From an uncultured Holophagaceae bacterium (GTDB lineage Bacteria > Acidobacteriota > Holophagae > Holophagales > Holophagaceae), in assembly GCA_903884655.1 (NCBI GenBank), contig CAISFO010000018.1, positions 124,001 through 188,000 of the forward strand: 64,000 nt of DNA. Direction: 5' to 3'. How positions within the stretch are numbered: the first letter of the stretch is position 1; every line of letters starts with the position of its first letter. Position numbers and translations under genes: made by a program. Below the pieces are notes generated by a model, which saw nothing but the letters and a program-made list of their open reading frames with translations, did not search any database and had not been told where the DNA came from. Below, one piece after another: positions 57,227 through 64,000 of this stretch.

Positions 57227-58635
57227 CCAGTCAGGAGCCGAGCAGCTTCCAGGACGCCCTTCGTGCGCATGAAACAACAGAGGGTGGATCGGCGGTGAAC
57301 CTGTCCCCCGCCAGCGCCCGATCAGGTCCTATTCGCATCCACGCGTGTGTTCCACGGTTTGTCTTGCTCCTAGCGGTTCAGCATTTGTCGGCCCAGGCGC
57401 CGATGCTGCAGGATGGCGCCACAGCCCTGCGCCAGGCCCGGCAGGAGTGGGCCCTGGGGCAGACGCCGCTGCCGCCGTCGACCATGCCCTCCTTCGAAGT
57501 TGGCCTGGGTGGAGCTGGTTCGGACGGCGCCTACACACCCCTCACTGGCGGCGAAGGACTGGGCCATGGCGCTGAGGGCTGGGGACTGGGCCTGCAGGGC
57601 CGGTACAGCCGGGATGGCTGGTCCATTTCCGCCACGGCACTGGCCTTCCGGGACCATGGAGCCACGTTGGGAATTCTCCAGCGGGCTGCCCTCGTCCACC
57701 AGTCGGAGTCCGGTTGGCGGGTGGCCCTGGAACAGGCTCCCTTCGCCTGGGGCACAGGCATCAACGGGGGTGAACTTCTCGGCGATGCGGCCCGCGCCTT
57801 CCCCCGTCTTTCCCTGGCCACACCAGGCATCACCCTGCCCCTGGGCCGCTGGCAGTTGGAGGCCTTCCTGGGGCGGTTGGTGCAGGATGGACCTCTTCCA
57901 GCCTGGATCCCCGATCGCGAAAGTCGCGCCACGGCGGCCGCAGCTGGACTCGACCTCCACCAGCCCAGGCTGTGGGGTGCGCTGGCGCGAGCTTCCTTCG
58001 GATCCCAGCTGGAAGGCAGCCTGGGGACGATCACCATGACCTCCGGCCAGGATGAGCTTGGCCACCCCGCCCCTGACCACTCGGCCCGGACCCAATCCCT
58101 GGCCGAGCTTCGCCTTCGGACTTCCTTCCTCGCTGAGCTTGTCCAGGCCCGAGGTGCTTCATGGTACCTCAGCCGGTGCGGTGCCCCCGAGGATGGCGCC
58201 CGGACCCTGGTCCCCGCCCGGGACCTGGTTGGTCTGCAGCTGATCTGGGACGGGTGGGATCTCACTCTTGAATTCGCAGGCTCCGCTGCCCAGAGCGAGC
58301 CGATGGCTTGGCCTCAGCCGGCCTACCTCGCAGGATTCTCGAACCATGGCGATCCGCTGGGATCCGCCTTCGGGCGGGCCTCCATCACACGCACGTTGGA
58401 CCTGGGCCTGCCACTCTTCCTGGAAGGCCAGGGGCGCCTCAAAGTCCTCCGGGCCACCTCCGTCTCCAGCCAGCAGACAGGAACAGCCTCCTGGTTCCTT
58501 CAAGGCGATGCGCAGTGGCGAACCCCCACGGGTCGGTTGGGCGCCAGCGTGTCCGCCCGAAGAAACGATGAACCGGGCTCGGAGGCCCGGTGGGGCTGGA
58601 CCTTCAGCCTCTTCCAGACTTTCCGCGTGTTCTAG
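57223..58635 (+). CDS. Putative outer-membrane beta-barrel protein (Wzi/capsule-assembly-like)
   Basis: 470 residues from GTG 57223. A later GTG at 57295 would put the signal sequence (PRFVLLLAVQHLSAQA) closer to the N-terminus and may be the true start. The mature part is rich in Gly and aromatic residues with alternating hydrophobic strands. Examples are GWGLGLQGRYSRDGWSISATALAF, FAWGTGINGGELLG and the terminal WGWTFSLFQTFRVF. The protein ends in Phe, the classic barrel C-terminal signal. FAWGTG and the overall layout recall Wzi-type capsule-assembly proteins, but this is a weak match. Coupled to the cyclophilin gene (4-base overlap), a possible folding helper. Confidence 0.7.
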   Translation: MTSQEPSSFQDALRAHETTEGGSAVNLSPASARSGPIRIHACVPRFVLLLAVQHLSAQAPMLQDGATALRQARQEWALGQTPLPPSTMPSFEVGLGGAGSDGAYTPLTGGEGLGHGAEGWGLGLQGRYSRDGWSISATALAFRDHGATLGILQRAALVHQSESGWRVALEQAPFAWGTGINGGELLGDAARAFPRLSLATPGITLPLGRWQLEAFLGRLVQDGPLPAWIPDRESRATAAAAGLDLHQPRLWGALARASFGSQLEGSLGTITMTSGQDELGHPAPDHSARTQSLAELRLRTSFLAELVQARGASWYLSRCGAPEDGARTLVPARDLVGLQLIWDGWDLTLEFAGSAAQSEPMAWPQPAYLAGFSNHGDPLGSAFGRASITRTLDLGLPLFLEGQGRLKVLRATSVSSQQTGTASWFLQGDAQWRTPTGRLGASVSARRNDEPGSEARWGWTFSLFQTFRVF

Positions 58636-58680
58636 GTGGAGCCTGCGCCTGCGCTATCCTGGAGGCTCTTCGAGGTCCGC

Positions 58681-59055
58681 ATGGCTTGGTCCCGCGATCG
58701 CTTGTTCCGCAGTCTTGCCGCAGGGCCGATCCTGTTCGCCCTGGCCTGCAGCGCGCCAGAGAATTCCGTTCCACCCAAGCCCGCCGAGCCCTTCGTACCC
58801 ACCCTGAACCTCCGTCCCGTTTTCGTCAGCCTGGGCGCGGGCACCACCCAGATCTTCCAGGCCGAGTTCAATCTTCCCGAGGTGGGTCTCGCCAAGCGGC
58901 CGTCCATCGGTTGGCGCGTGCTCGAACCCGCCGGGGGCGCCATCACAAGCGCCGGCCTCTACACGGCCCCCGCCGCCCCTGGCACCTACCACGTGCAGGT
59001 GAGGCGCGAGGATTTCCCGGAAGTCACCGCCCTGGCCACGGTGACGGTGAAGTGA
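58681..59055 (+). CDS. Small lipoprotein with bacterial Ig-like domain
   Basis: A 124-residue lipoprotein: the signal SLAAGPILFALAC gives a good lipobox (ALAC). The mature part is one beta-sandwich with PSIGWRVLEPAGGAITSAGLYTAPAAPGTYHVQVRR, the standard Ig-like pattern W-x-V-x-P-x-GG-I-x-x-x-GLYTAP seen in acidobacterial surface proteins. The start is ATG 58681. The stop overlaps the pyrD ATG (TGATG). Function is unknown; it is probably structural or adhesive. Confidence 0.75.
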   Translation: MAWSRDRLFRSLAAGPILFALACSAPENSVPPKPAEPFVPTLNLRPVFVSLGAGTTQIFQAEFNLPEVGLAKRPSIGWRVLEPAGGAITSAGLYTAPAAPGTYHVQVRREDFPEVTALATVTVK

Positions 59056-60071
59056 TGGACCTGTATGCCGCCCTCCGCCCCCTGATCTTCCGCCTCGACC
59101 CCGAAACCGCACACAACCTGGCCTTCGGGCTGGGAGAGCGGCTTTGCGCGTGGTCTCCCCTGCCTCGGCCGGAACACCCGGCCTCGCTCAGGCGAAAGGC
59201 CTTCGGTCTGGACTTCCCCACGCCGCTGGGTCTGGCAGCAGGCCTGGACAAGGGGGCCACCCTCCTGCCCTTTTGGAAGGCCCTGGGTTTCGGCCATGTG
59301 GAGGTCGGGACGGTGACCCCGCGCCCCCAGCCCGGCAATCCGAAACCCCGCCTGTTCCGCTTTCCTCAGGCGGGCCTGATTCTCAACCGCATGGGCTTCA
59401 ACAGCGAAGGCGCCGCCGTGGTGGCCGCCCGGCTGAAGCACCGCCCGACGGGACTGGTGGTGGGGGGCAACCTGGGCAAGAACAAGGAGACGCCTGAGGG
59501 CCAGGCACTGGACGACTACTGCGCCGCGTACCGCCTCATCGCACCGGAAGTGGACTACATCGCCCTCAATGTGAGCAGCCCCAACACACCGGGCCTGAGG
59601 AACCTGCAGGCACCCGAAGCCCTGAAACCTCTGCTGGCGGGCATGCTGGATCTGCGCAAGGAGATGGCGCTTGAGCGCCAGCCCCTCCTGCTCAAACTGG
59701 CCCCGGACCTGGCTCCGGAGGACCTGGCAGCCATCGTCGAAGTGGCAGTGGCTTCGGGCATCTCGGGACTCATCGCCACCAACACTACCCTGGACCGCGG
59801 CATCGTGGATCCCCCCTTGCGCGACCTGGTGGAGTCCAAAGGGGCTGGCGGGCTGAGCGGCGTTCCGCTCAAAGGCAAGGCTCGGGAGGTTCGCAGGCAG
59901 ATCCTTCTGGCTCTTCGAGGACGCATGCCGCTCGTGGCCTGCGGAGGACTCGGCTCAGCAGAAGACGTCAAGGGCGCCCTGGACGAGGGGGCGGCGCTGG
60001 CCCAGATCTACAGCGCGCTCATCTTCGAAGGACCCACCCTGATCCAGCGCATCCATTCGGGATTGAGGTAG
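59055..60071 (+). CDS. pyrD: Dihydroorotate dehydrogenase (class 2, quinone-dependent)
   Basis: Oxidises dihydroorotate to orotate, passing electrons to membrane quinone. A 338-residue TIM barrel with the class 2 N-terminal helices MDLYAALRPLIFRLDPETAHNLAF for quinone access. Also present are LGLAAGLDKGA, FNRMGFNSEGA-type NRMGFNSEG, GGNLGKNKETP, and the catalytic-Ser segment NVSSPNTPGLRNLQ. ATNTT and GAGGLSGVPLKGKAREV form the FMN-phosphate side. The ATG overlaps the upstream lipoprotein stop. Menaquinone, for which mqnE follows, would be the natural acceptor in an anaerobe. Confidence 0.96.
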   Translation: MDLYAALRPLIFRLDPETAHNLAFGLGERLCAWSPLPRPEHPASLRRKAFGLDFPTPLGLAAGLDKGATLLPFWKALGFGHVEVGTVTPRPQPGNPKPRLFRFPQAGLILNRMGFNSEGAAVVAARLKHRPTGLVVGGNLGKNKETPEGQALDDYCAAYRLIAPEVDYIALNVSSPNTPGLRNLQAPEALKPLLAGMLDLRKEMALERQPLLLKLAPDLAPEDLAAIVEVAVASGISGLIATNTTLDRGIVDPPLRDLVESKGAGGLSGVPLKGKAREVRRQILLALRGRMPLVACGGLGSAEDVKGALDEGAALAQIYSALIFEGPTLIQRIHSGLR

Positions 60072-60136
60072 GCCCGGATTCTCCGATAGCAGATCTCTCC
60101 ACTCCCTCGGCGCTACACTGGAGGACCGAGGTAGTG

Positions 60137-61264
60137 ATGTTGTCTCTGCAATCCAGGATCCGTGATCCGCGCCTGCTCCCCCTGGCGGACAAAGTGCTGC
60201 GTGGCGAACGCCTGAGCTTCGAGGATGGGCTGCTGCTGTATGAGACTCCCGATCTGACGGGCGTGGGGGCCATGGCCCACCAGGTACGCCTCCAGAAGCA
60301 CGGCCGCGCCGCCTACTATGTGGTGAGCCGCCGTCTCTCCTACACCAACGTCTGCTACACCCACTGCCAGTTCTGCGCCTTCCAGGCCAAGCCCGGCGAC
60401 CCACGGGCCTACGCGCTGTCCGCCGAGGACATCATCCAGGAACTGGAGAAGCCCGAGAACGCAGGCGTCCGTGAGCTGCACATGACCTCCGGGCACAACC
60501 CGAAGCTGAAGATCGACTACTTCGAGGACCTGTTCACGAAGATCAAGGCGCGCTTCCCGGCCATCCATCTCAAGGTTTTCACCATGATCGAGATGGACTA
60601 CTACGCCCGGATCTCGGGTCTCAGCACCGACGCCTTCCTGGACCGCTGCATGGCCGCGGGCCTGGAGAGCTGTCCCGGCGGGGGTGCGGAGATCTTCGAC
60701 GAAGAACTGCGCGAGAAGATCTGCATCGGCAAGAAGGACGCCCAGGTCTGGCTGGACACCGCTGAGCTCTGCCACCGCAAGGGCCTGCCCACCAACTGCA
60801 CCATGCTCTACGGCCACATCGAGGAGCCACGGCACCGGGTGGACCACCTGCTGCGGCTGCGGGCTCTGCAGGACCGTTCGCTCCAGGCCGGCTACCAGGG
60901 CTTCTTGGCCTACATCCCCCTGGCCTACCAGAACGAAGACAACGAGCTGAGTGCCACCTATACCATCCACGAGACCACGGGCACTCAGGACCTGCGCGAG
61001 ATCGCCGTGGCCCGGCTGCTGCTGGACAACATCCCGCACATCAAGGCCTACTGGGTGATGATTTCACCCGGTCTGGCCCAGGCGGGTCTTAGCTACGGCG
61101 CCGACGACCTCGACGGCACCGTCATCGCCGAAGAGATCGCCCACCTGGCTGGGGCGAAAAGTCCCCAGGGGCTGAAACAATGCGAGCTGGTCCGACTCAT
61201 CCAGGAAGCGGGCTTCGAACCGCTGGAACGGGACAACCTCTACAACACCTACTCGGCGGTCTGA
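60137..61264 (+). CDS. mqnE: Aminofutalosine synthase (radical SAM)
   Basis: Futalosine-pathway menaquinone synthesis: it joins SAM and 3-enolpyruvyl-benzoate (chorismate-derived) to form aminofutalosine. The 375 residues have the radical-SAM triad Cys73-x3-Cys77-x2-Cys80 (CYTHCQFC) after SYTNV. Also present are MTSGHNPKL, FTMIEMDYYARISGLS, GLESCPGGGAEIFDEELREKIC and the MqnE-typical TNCTMLYGHIEEPRHRVDHLLRLRALQD. The last block separates it from MqnC and CofH. ATG 60137 has GAGG six bases upstream. Other mqn genes are not in the window. Confidence 0.93.
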   Translation: MLSLQSRIRDPRLLPLADKVLRGERLSFEDGLLLYETPDLTGVGAMAHQVRLQKHGRAAYYVVSRRLSYTNVCYTHCQFCAFQAKPGDPRAYALSAEDIIQELEKPENAGVRELHMTSGHNPKLKIDYFEDLFTKIKARFPAIHLKVFTMIEMDYYARISGLSTDAFLDRCMAAGLESCPGGGAEIFDEELREKICIGKKDAQVWLDTAELCHRKGLPTNCTMLYGHIEEPRHRVDHLLRLRALQDRSLQAGYQGFLAYIPLAYQNEDNELSATYTIHETTGTQDLREIAVARLLLDNIPHIKAYWVMISPGLAQAGLSYGADDLDGTVIAEEIAHLAGAKSPQGLKQCELVRLIQEAGFEPLERDNLYNTYSAV

Positions 61265-61309
61265 ATCTGTCCATTGTTGCCGGACCACCAACCCTGCTCT
61301 GGTGAAGGA

Positions 61310-61861
61310 ATGGAAACCAAGGCGGCGCTCCGCGCCCATCTGAAGGCTCGTCGGGACGCGCATCCGCCGGAAGCCCGGGAGGTCTGGTCCATGGCCATCA
61401 CGGGCCATCTGGAACGCCTCTGCCACGATCGGCGATTCACTCGGATCGGCGCTTTCTGGCCCCTGGGTTCCGAGATCGATCTGCGTCCCGCGGTGTCCGG
61501 GCACCCGGACTGGCTCTGGTTCTTTCCGCGCGTGGCCTCCACGGTGCCACCGCGCCTGGCCTGGGGCACGGAGCCCCTGGAGAAGGGCCCCTGGGGTCTC
61601 TTGCAACCTGCCCTGGCGCAACACTTCCTCCCGCCCGTACAGCTGCTGCTGGTGCCGGGGCTGGCCTTCGACGACGACGGCCATCGCATCGGCTACGGCC
61701 GGGGTTTCTACGATGCTCTGCTGGCCCGGCTGTCCGAGGATGTGTTCACCGTGGGAGTGGGCTTCGAGGCCCAGATGCACCTTCCAGTGCCCGTGGAGCC
61801 CCATGACTGGCCAGTCCAGGCCCTGCTGAGCGAACGAGGTCTTCGCCACCTGAAGATTTAG
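61310..61861 (+). CDS. 5-formyltetrahydrofolate cyclo-ligase
   Basis: Converts 5-formyl-THF to 5,10-methenyl-THF with ATP. The 183 residues start METKAALRAHLKARRDAHPPEAR (the N-terminal helix with basic ATP-binding residues). They contain RIGAFWPLGSEIDLRPA, LLVPGLAFDDDGHRIGYGRGFYDALLAR (the family signature) and a C-terminal VGVGFEAQMHLPVPVEPHDWPVQALLSERG. ATG 61310 has a weak, very close Shine-Dalgarno-like AAGGA. Short gap from mqnE (45 bases), perhaps cotranscribed. Confidence 0.92.
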   Translation: METKAALRAHLKARRDAHPPEAREVWSMAITGHLERLCHDRRFTRIGAFWPLGSEIDLRPAVSGHPDWLWFFPRVASTVPPRLAWGTEPLEKGPWGLLQPALAQHFLPPVQLLLVPGLAFDDDGHRIGYGRGFYDALLARLSEDVFTVGVGFEAQMHLPVPVEPHDWPVQALLSERGLRHLKI

Positions 61862-61882
61862 GATTGGAGTCCAAGGCTGTTG

Positions 61883-63985
61883 CTATCCCAGCTTCAGGAT
61901 GCTCGATCCATCTGCGTAGTCTTCTGTGGGGGTTTCCCGCATCTTCTGGAGCACCTGTACCAAGATCCTGATGCGCTCCACCATTTCGCCGATCTTGGCG
62001 AGCTTGATCTCTTCGGGATATTTCCGCTGCAGCATCTCCACCTGCATGGAGATGATCGCCAGCGGATTGTTGATTTCATGTTTCAGGGTGCCCGCCATTT
62101 GGCGGAAGGAATCCAGCCGCTCGGCGGCCAGGGCCCGCTGCTGCAATTCGGTGTGGCCGCGCAGCACCTGCAGGCGGTGGTGGAGGGCCTCCCAACGGAA
62201 GCCCTCGGCCAGCCAGTCCGTGGCACCGGCCTCGATGAGCCTGGGCGTTTCGTCCTCAGCGCAGCGCACCACCAGGATGGGGGTGGTGGCGAACGAGGGA
62301 TGGTGGCGGTAGGCCCGGATGCAGCCTTCCAGATTCGTGGTCCCACGGGCGTCCACCACCAGGAACCGGAACTTGGGAAGCGGAGGCGGAGGTGGTTCCT
62401 GCTCCAGAGGGTGCAGCCAGAGGTTCCCGGCCTCGGCCACGGTCTGGAACAGCCCCAGCAGGTTCAGTTCGTCACTGACCAGTCCAAGCAGGGGCCGCGA
62501 GGGCTCCTCCGGCATGGCGTCCGGACTTTCCGGGAAGCAGAGATCGAGGGACTGATCGGCCCAATTCCACTTGACGCCCGCTTCCTGGAGCATCCGCTGG
62601 GTCCAGGCATCCGGCAAGGGTACGTGCAATCCTGCCGGCAGGGTCATCTTCAGCAGCCGGAATCCCCGTTCCTGATCCCACCGGATCGAGACAGCGCTTC
62701 CCGCTTTGAGCTGCATGAAGACGGGTTCCACCAGTCCCGCCAGGGCCACGACCAGAGGACCACCCGCCATCCAGACGGATCCCGCTGGCGCATCCTCGCG
62801 GCTCAGCCTGACCTTGCGCAGATTAAGCAGGGACTCCCATCGATGAACAAGCTCTTCCTGAAGCACGGGAATGGACAAGGGGTGTCCAGCCAGAGGCACC
62901 TCATGGGATGGACCCTCCTGGATGCGATGCTCGAAGAGCGCCTCGATCTGTTCGAGCTGGAATCGGATCGCCTCCCCCGTGAGCCCGGTCATGCCTTCGG
63001 CCCAACTCTTCACCCGCCGCAACGGAGTGGCCATGGCAGCCAACAGCTCACCATGCCTGTCGGACTCGCGCTGGAACTCGGTGCGCAACCGGAGCAGTTC
63101 CCCCTGCTGTTCAGCCTGGCTCAGCGCCTGCCGGTTCAGAAGGGCCTGGCGAAGGGCCATCGAGCCCAGCCGGACGAAGGCCTGGAATACCGCCAGGTCA
63201 AATCGGCTGAAGGGCCGGCCTTCGGCTTCCCGGTCGATGTAGAGCGCGCCGTGCACCTCGCCATCATCCACCATGGTTGCGCACAGCAGCGACCCACGGT
63301 GCATCTCCACGAGGCTCATGCCCCCAAACCGAGGATCTCCCAGCGGCTTGTTGGACAGTACGGCGGTCTGTTCCTGGGCCACGTAGTCCAGGACGGACCG
63401 CGAAAGGCCGATGCCTTCCTGGACGTCCCCCACCCGGTGGGCGGTGCGCCAGCCACCTTCCTTGGTCTTCATGACCAGGAACCCGCGGTCTCCACTCAAC
63501 AGGAGTAGGGATTCCTCCAGCAGCCCTTTGACCATGGCGTCGGAGTCCACCTGCCGGAGCAGCTTCTCGGTGCTGCGTTGCAGGAGTTCGATGCTGCGGA
63601 TAAGGACCATCGCCTGGGTCGGCTCTGGGCGGACTTCCTGGAAAAGATCGCCCACCCGTTCCGCGAAGGTGGTGCCATCAAGTCCTGGAAAGCCTTCCGT
63701 GAAGGAGATCTCCCACTCATCCAGCAGCAGCTGGTCCCCGTCCTGCAGGGAATTCCCCTGCGGATAAACGAGAGGCCGACCATTCACCAATGTGCCGTTG
63801 GCGGAGTCCAGGTCTCGCACCCACCAGATCCCGCCGATGCGATCGATGCTGGCATGCACCCGCGAAAGCGCTGACAGTTGTGGCCGGGCCACGGTGCAGG
63901 CCAGCGGGTCCCTCCCCAGCAGGCACGCCTCGTGGACGGCATGCCGCATGAACTGACTCCCCTCCATCCAGGACAGGTAGGGCAT
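61883..63985 (-). CDS. FHA-GAF multidomain signalling protein with degenerate kinase and receiver modules
   Basis: A 700-residue soluble protein. The N-terminal FHA domain (about 20-95) has LGRDPLAC, LSRVHASI and SANGTLVNGRPL. A GAF domain (about 140-285) has GDRGFLVMK and GALYIDREAEGRPFSRFDLAVFQAF. A coiled coil leads to a pseudo-transmitter (about 310-515) whose H-box position reads AATPLRRVK-like MATPLRRVKSW (no His) and whose ATPase boxes are unrecognisable. A receiver-like domain (about 545-615) has a single Asp and no acidic pair. The C-terminus is a HisKA domain with an intact H-box, GTLKHEINNPL (His636), and no ATPase domain after it. ATG 63985 has GGGAGG four bases upstream. Confidence 0.85.
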   Translation of the reverse strand: MPYLSWMEGSQFMRHAVHEACLLGRDPLACTVARPQLSALSRVHASIDRIGGIWWVRDLDSANGTLVNGRPLVYPQGNSLQDGDQLLLDEWEISFTEGFPGLDGTTFAERVGDLFQEVRPEPTQAMVLIRSIELLQRSTEKLLRQVDSDAMVKGLLEESLLLLSGDRGFLVMKTKEGGWRTAHRVGDVQEGIGLSRSVLDYVAQEQTAVLSNKPLGDPRFGGMSLVEMHRGSLLCATMVDDGEVHGALYIDREAEGRPFSRFDLAVFQAFVRLGSMALRQALLNRQALSQAEQQGELLRLRTEFQRESDRHGELLAAMATPLRRVKSWAEGMTGLTGEAIRFQLEQIEALFEHRIQEGPSHEVPLAGHPLSIPVLQEELVHRWESLLNLRKVRLSREDAPAGSVWMAGGPLVVALAGLVEPVFMQLKAGSAVSIRWDQERGFRLLKMTLPAGLHVPLPDAWTQRMLQEAGVKWNWADQSLDLCFPESPDAMPEEPSRPLLGLVSDELNLLGLFQTVAEAGNLWLHPLEQEPPPPPLPKFRFLVVDARGTTNLEGCIRAYRHHPSFATTPILVVRCAEDETPRLIEAGATDWLAEGFRWEALHHRLQVLRGHTELQQRALAAERLDSFRQMAGTLKHEINNPLAIISMQVEMLQRKYPEEIKLAKIGEMVERIRILVQVLQKMRETPTEDYADGSSILKLG

Positions 63986-64000
63986 CGAACCTCCCACCCA

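Overview
The window is a gene-dense, high-GC stretch of a Gram-negative bacterial chromosome. It carries a signal peptidase II, an OmpA-type protein, outer-membrane efflux and barrel proteins, dTDP-rhamnose genes and many lipoproteins. A trimeric [FeFe]-hydrogenase, futalosine-type menaquinone synthesis (mqnE), an oxygen-independent HemN and NosL/CheZ/DUF4388-type proteins suggest an anaerobic or facultative organism. My best guess is Acidobacteriota of the Holophaga/Geothrix type. That is inference from gene content and style, not from a marker gene. There is no rRNA, tRNA, phage, IS element or CRISPR array.

Layout. 1-7860: end of a histidine kinase, then hydF with an aspartate-ammonia-lyase gene (minus strand). 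Divergent from these is a four-gene operon: single-domain response regulator, hydC, hydB, hydA. It closes with a strong terminator. 7927-13987 (minus): DUF1684 protein, lspA-ileS, mscL, an OmpA-like porin. 14377-18731: biotin carboxylase and its biotin carrier, with an odd in-frame duplication of the accC start upstream; a small lipoprotein; coaBC and a DinB protein. 18816-26339: rpoZ, then a TetR-controlled YbhGFSR-type ABC-2 efflux operon with its own outer-membrane factor. 26362-36669: a ring-opening dioxygenase, then pdxJ coupled to a response regulator/DUF4388/HAMP-CheZ cassette; FAH hydrolase and xerC; acyl-CoA synthetase, FKBP lipoprotein and a PAS kinase/LuxR regulator pair. 36846-40514: a NosL-like protein with an FtsX-type ABC transporter and a cysteine-rich membrane protein. 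40552-49940 (minus): a secreted phosphatase-like protein, then aroC-hemA-hemC-hemD-hemB-hemL-hemE-hemN, which covers haem synthesis from glutamyl-tRNA to protoporphyrinogen IX. Two copies of a CGCAGAT-type palindromic repeat flank hemL. 49941-55280 (minus): surface-polysaccharide genes (acetyltransferase, glycosyltransferase, rfbBDCA). 55409-63985: cyclophilin, Wzi-like barrel, Ig-like lipoprotein, pyrD, mqnE, 5-formyl-THF cyclo-ligase and a large FHA/GAF protein with kinase-like modules.

The hydrogenase genes work with their maturases (only hydF is here). The hem cluster feeds cytochromes and mqnE feeds menaquinone, so H2/NADH, quinone and cytochrome metabolism are all represented. The least understood parts are the short HydB with a modified HydA proton-relay position, the DUF4388/CheZ cassette, the NosL-ABC cassette, the accC leader duplication, the hem repeats and the FHA/GAF pseudo-kinase.
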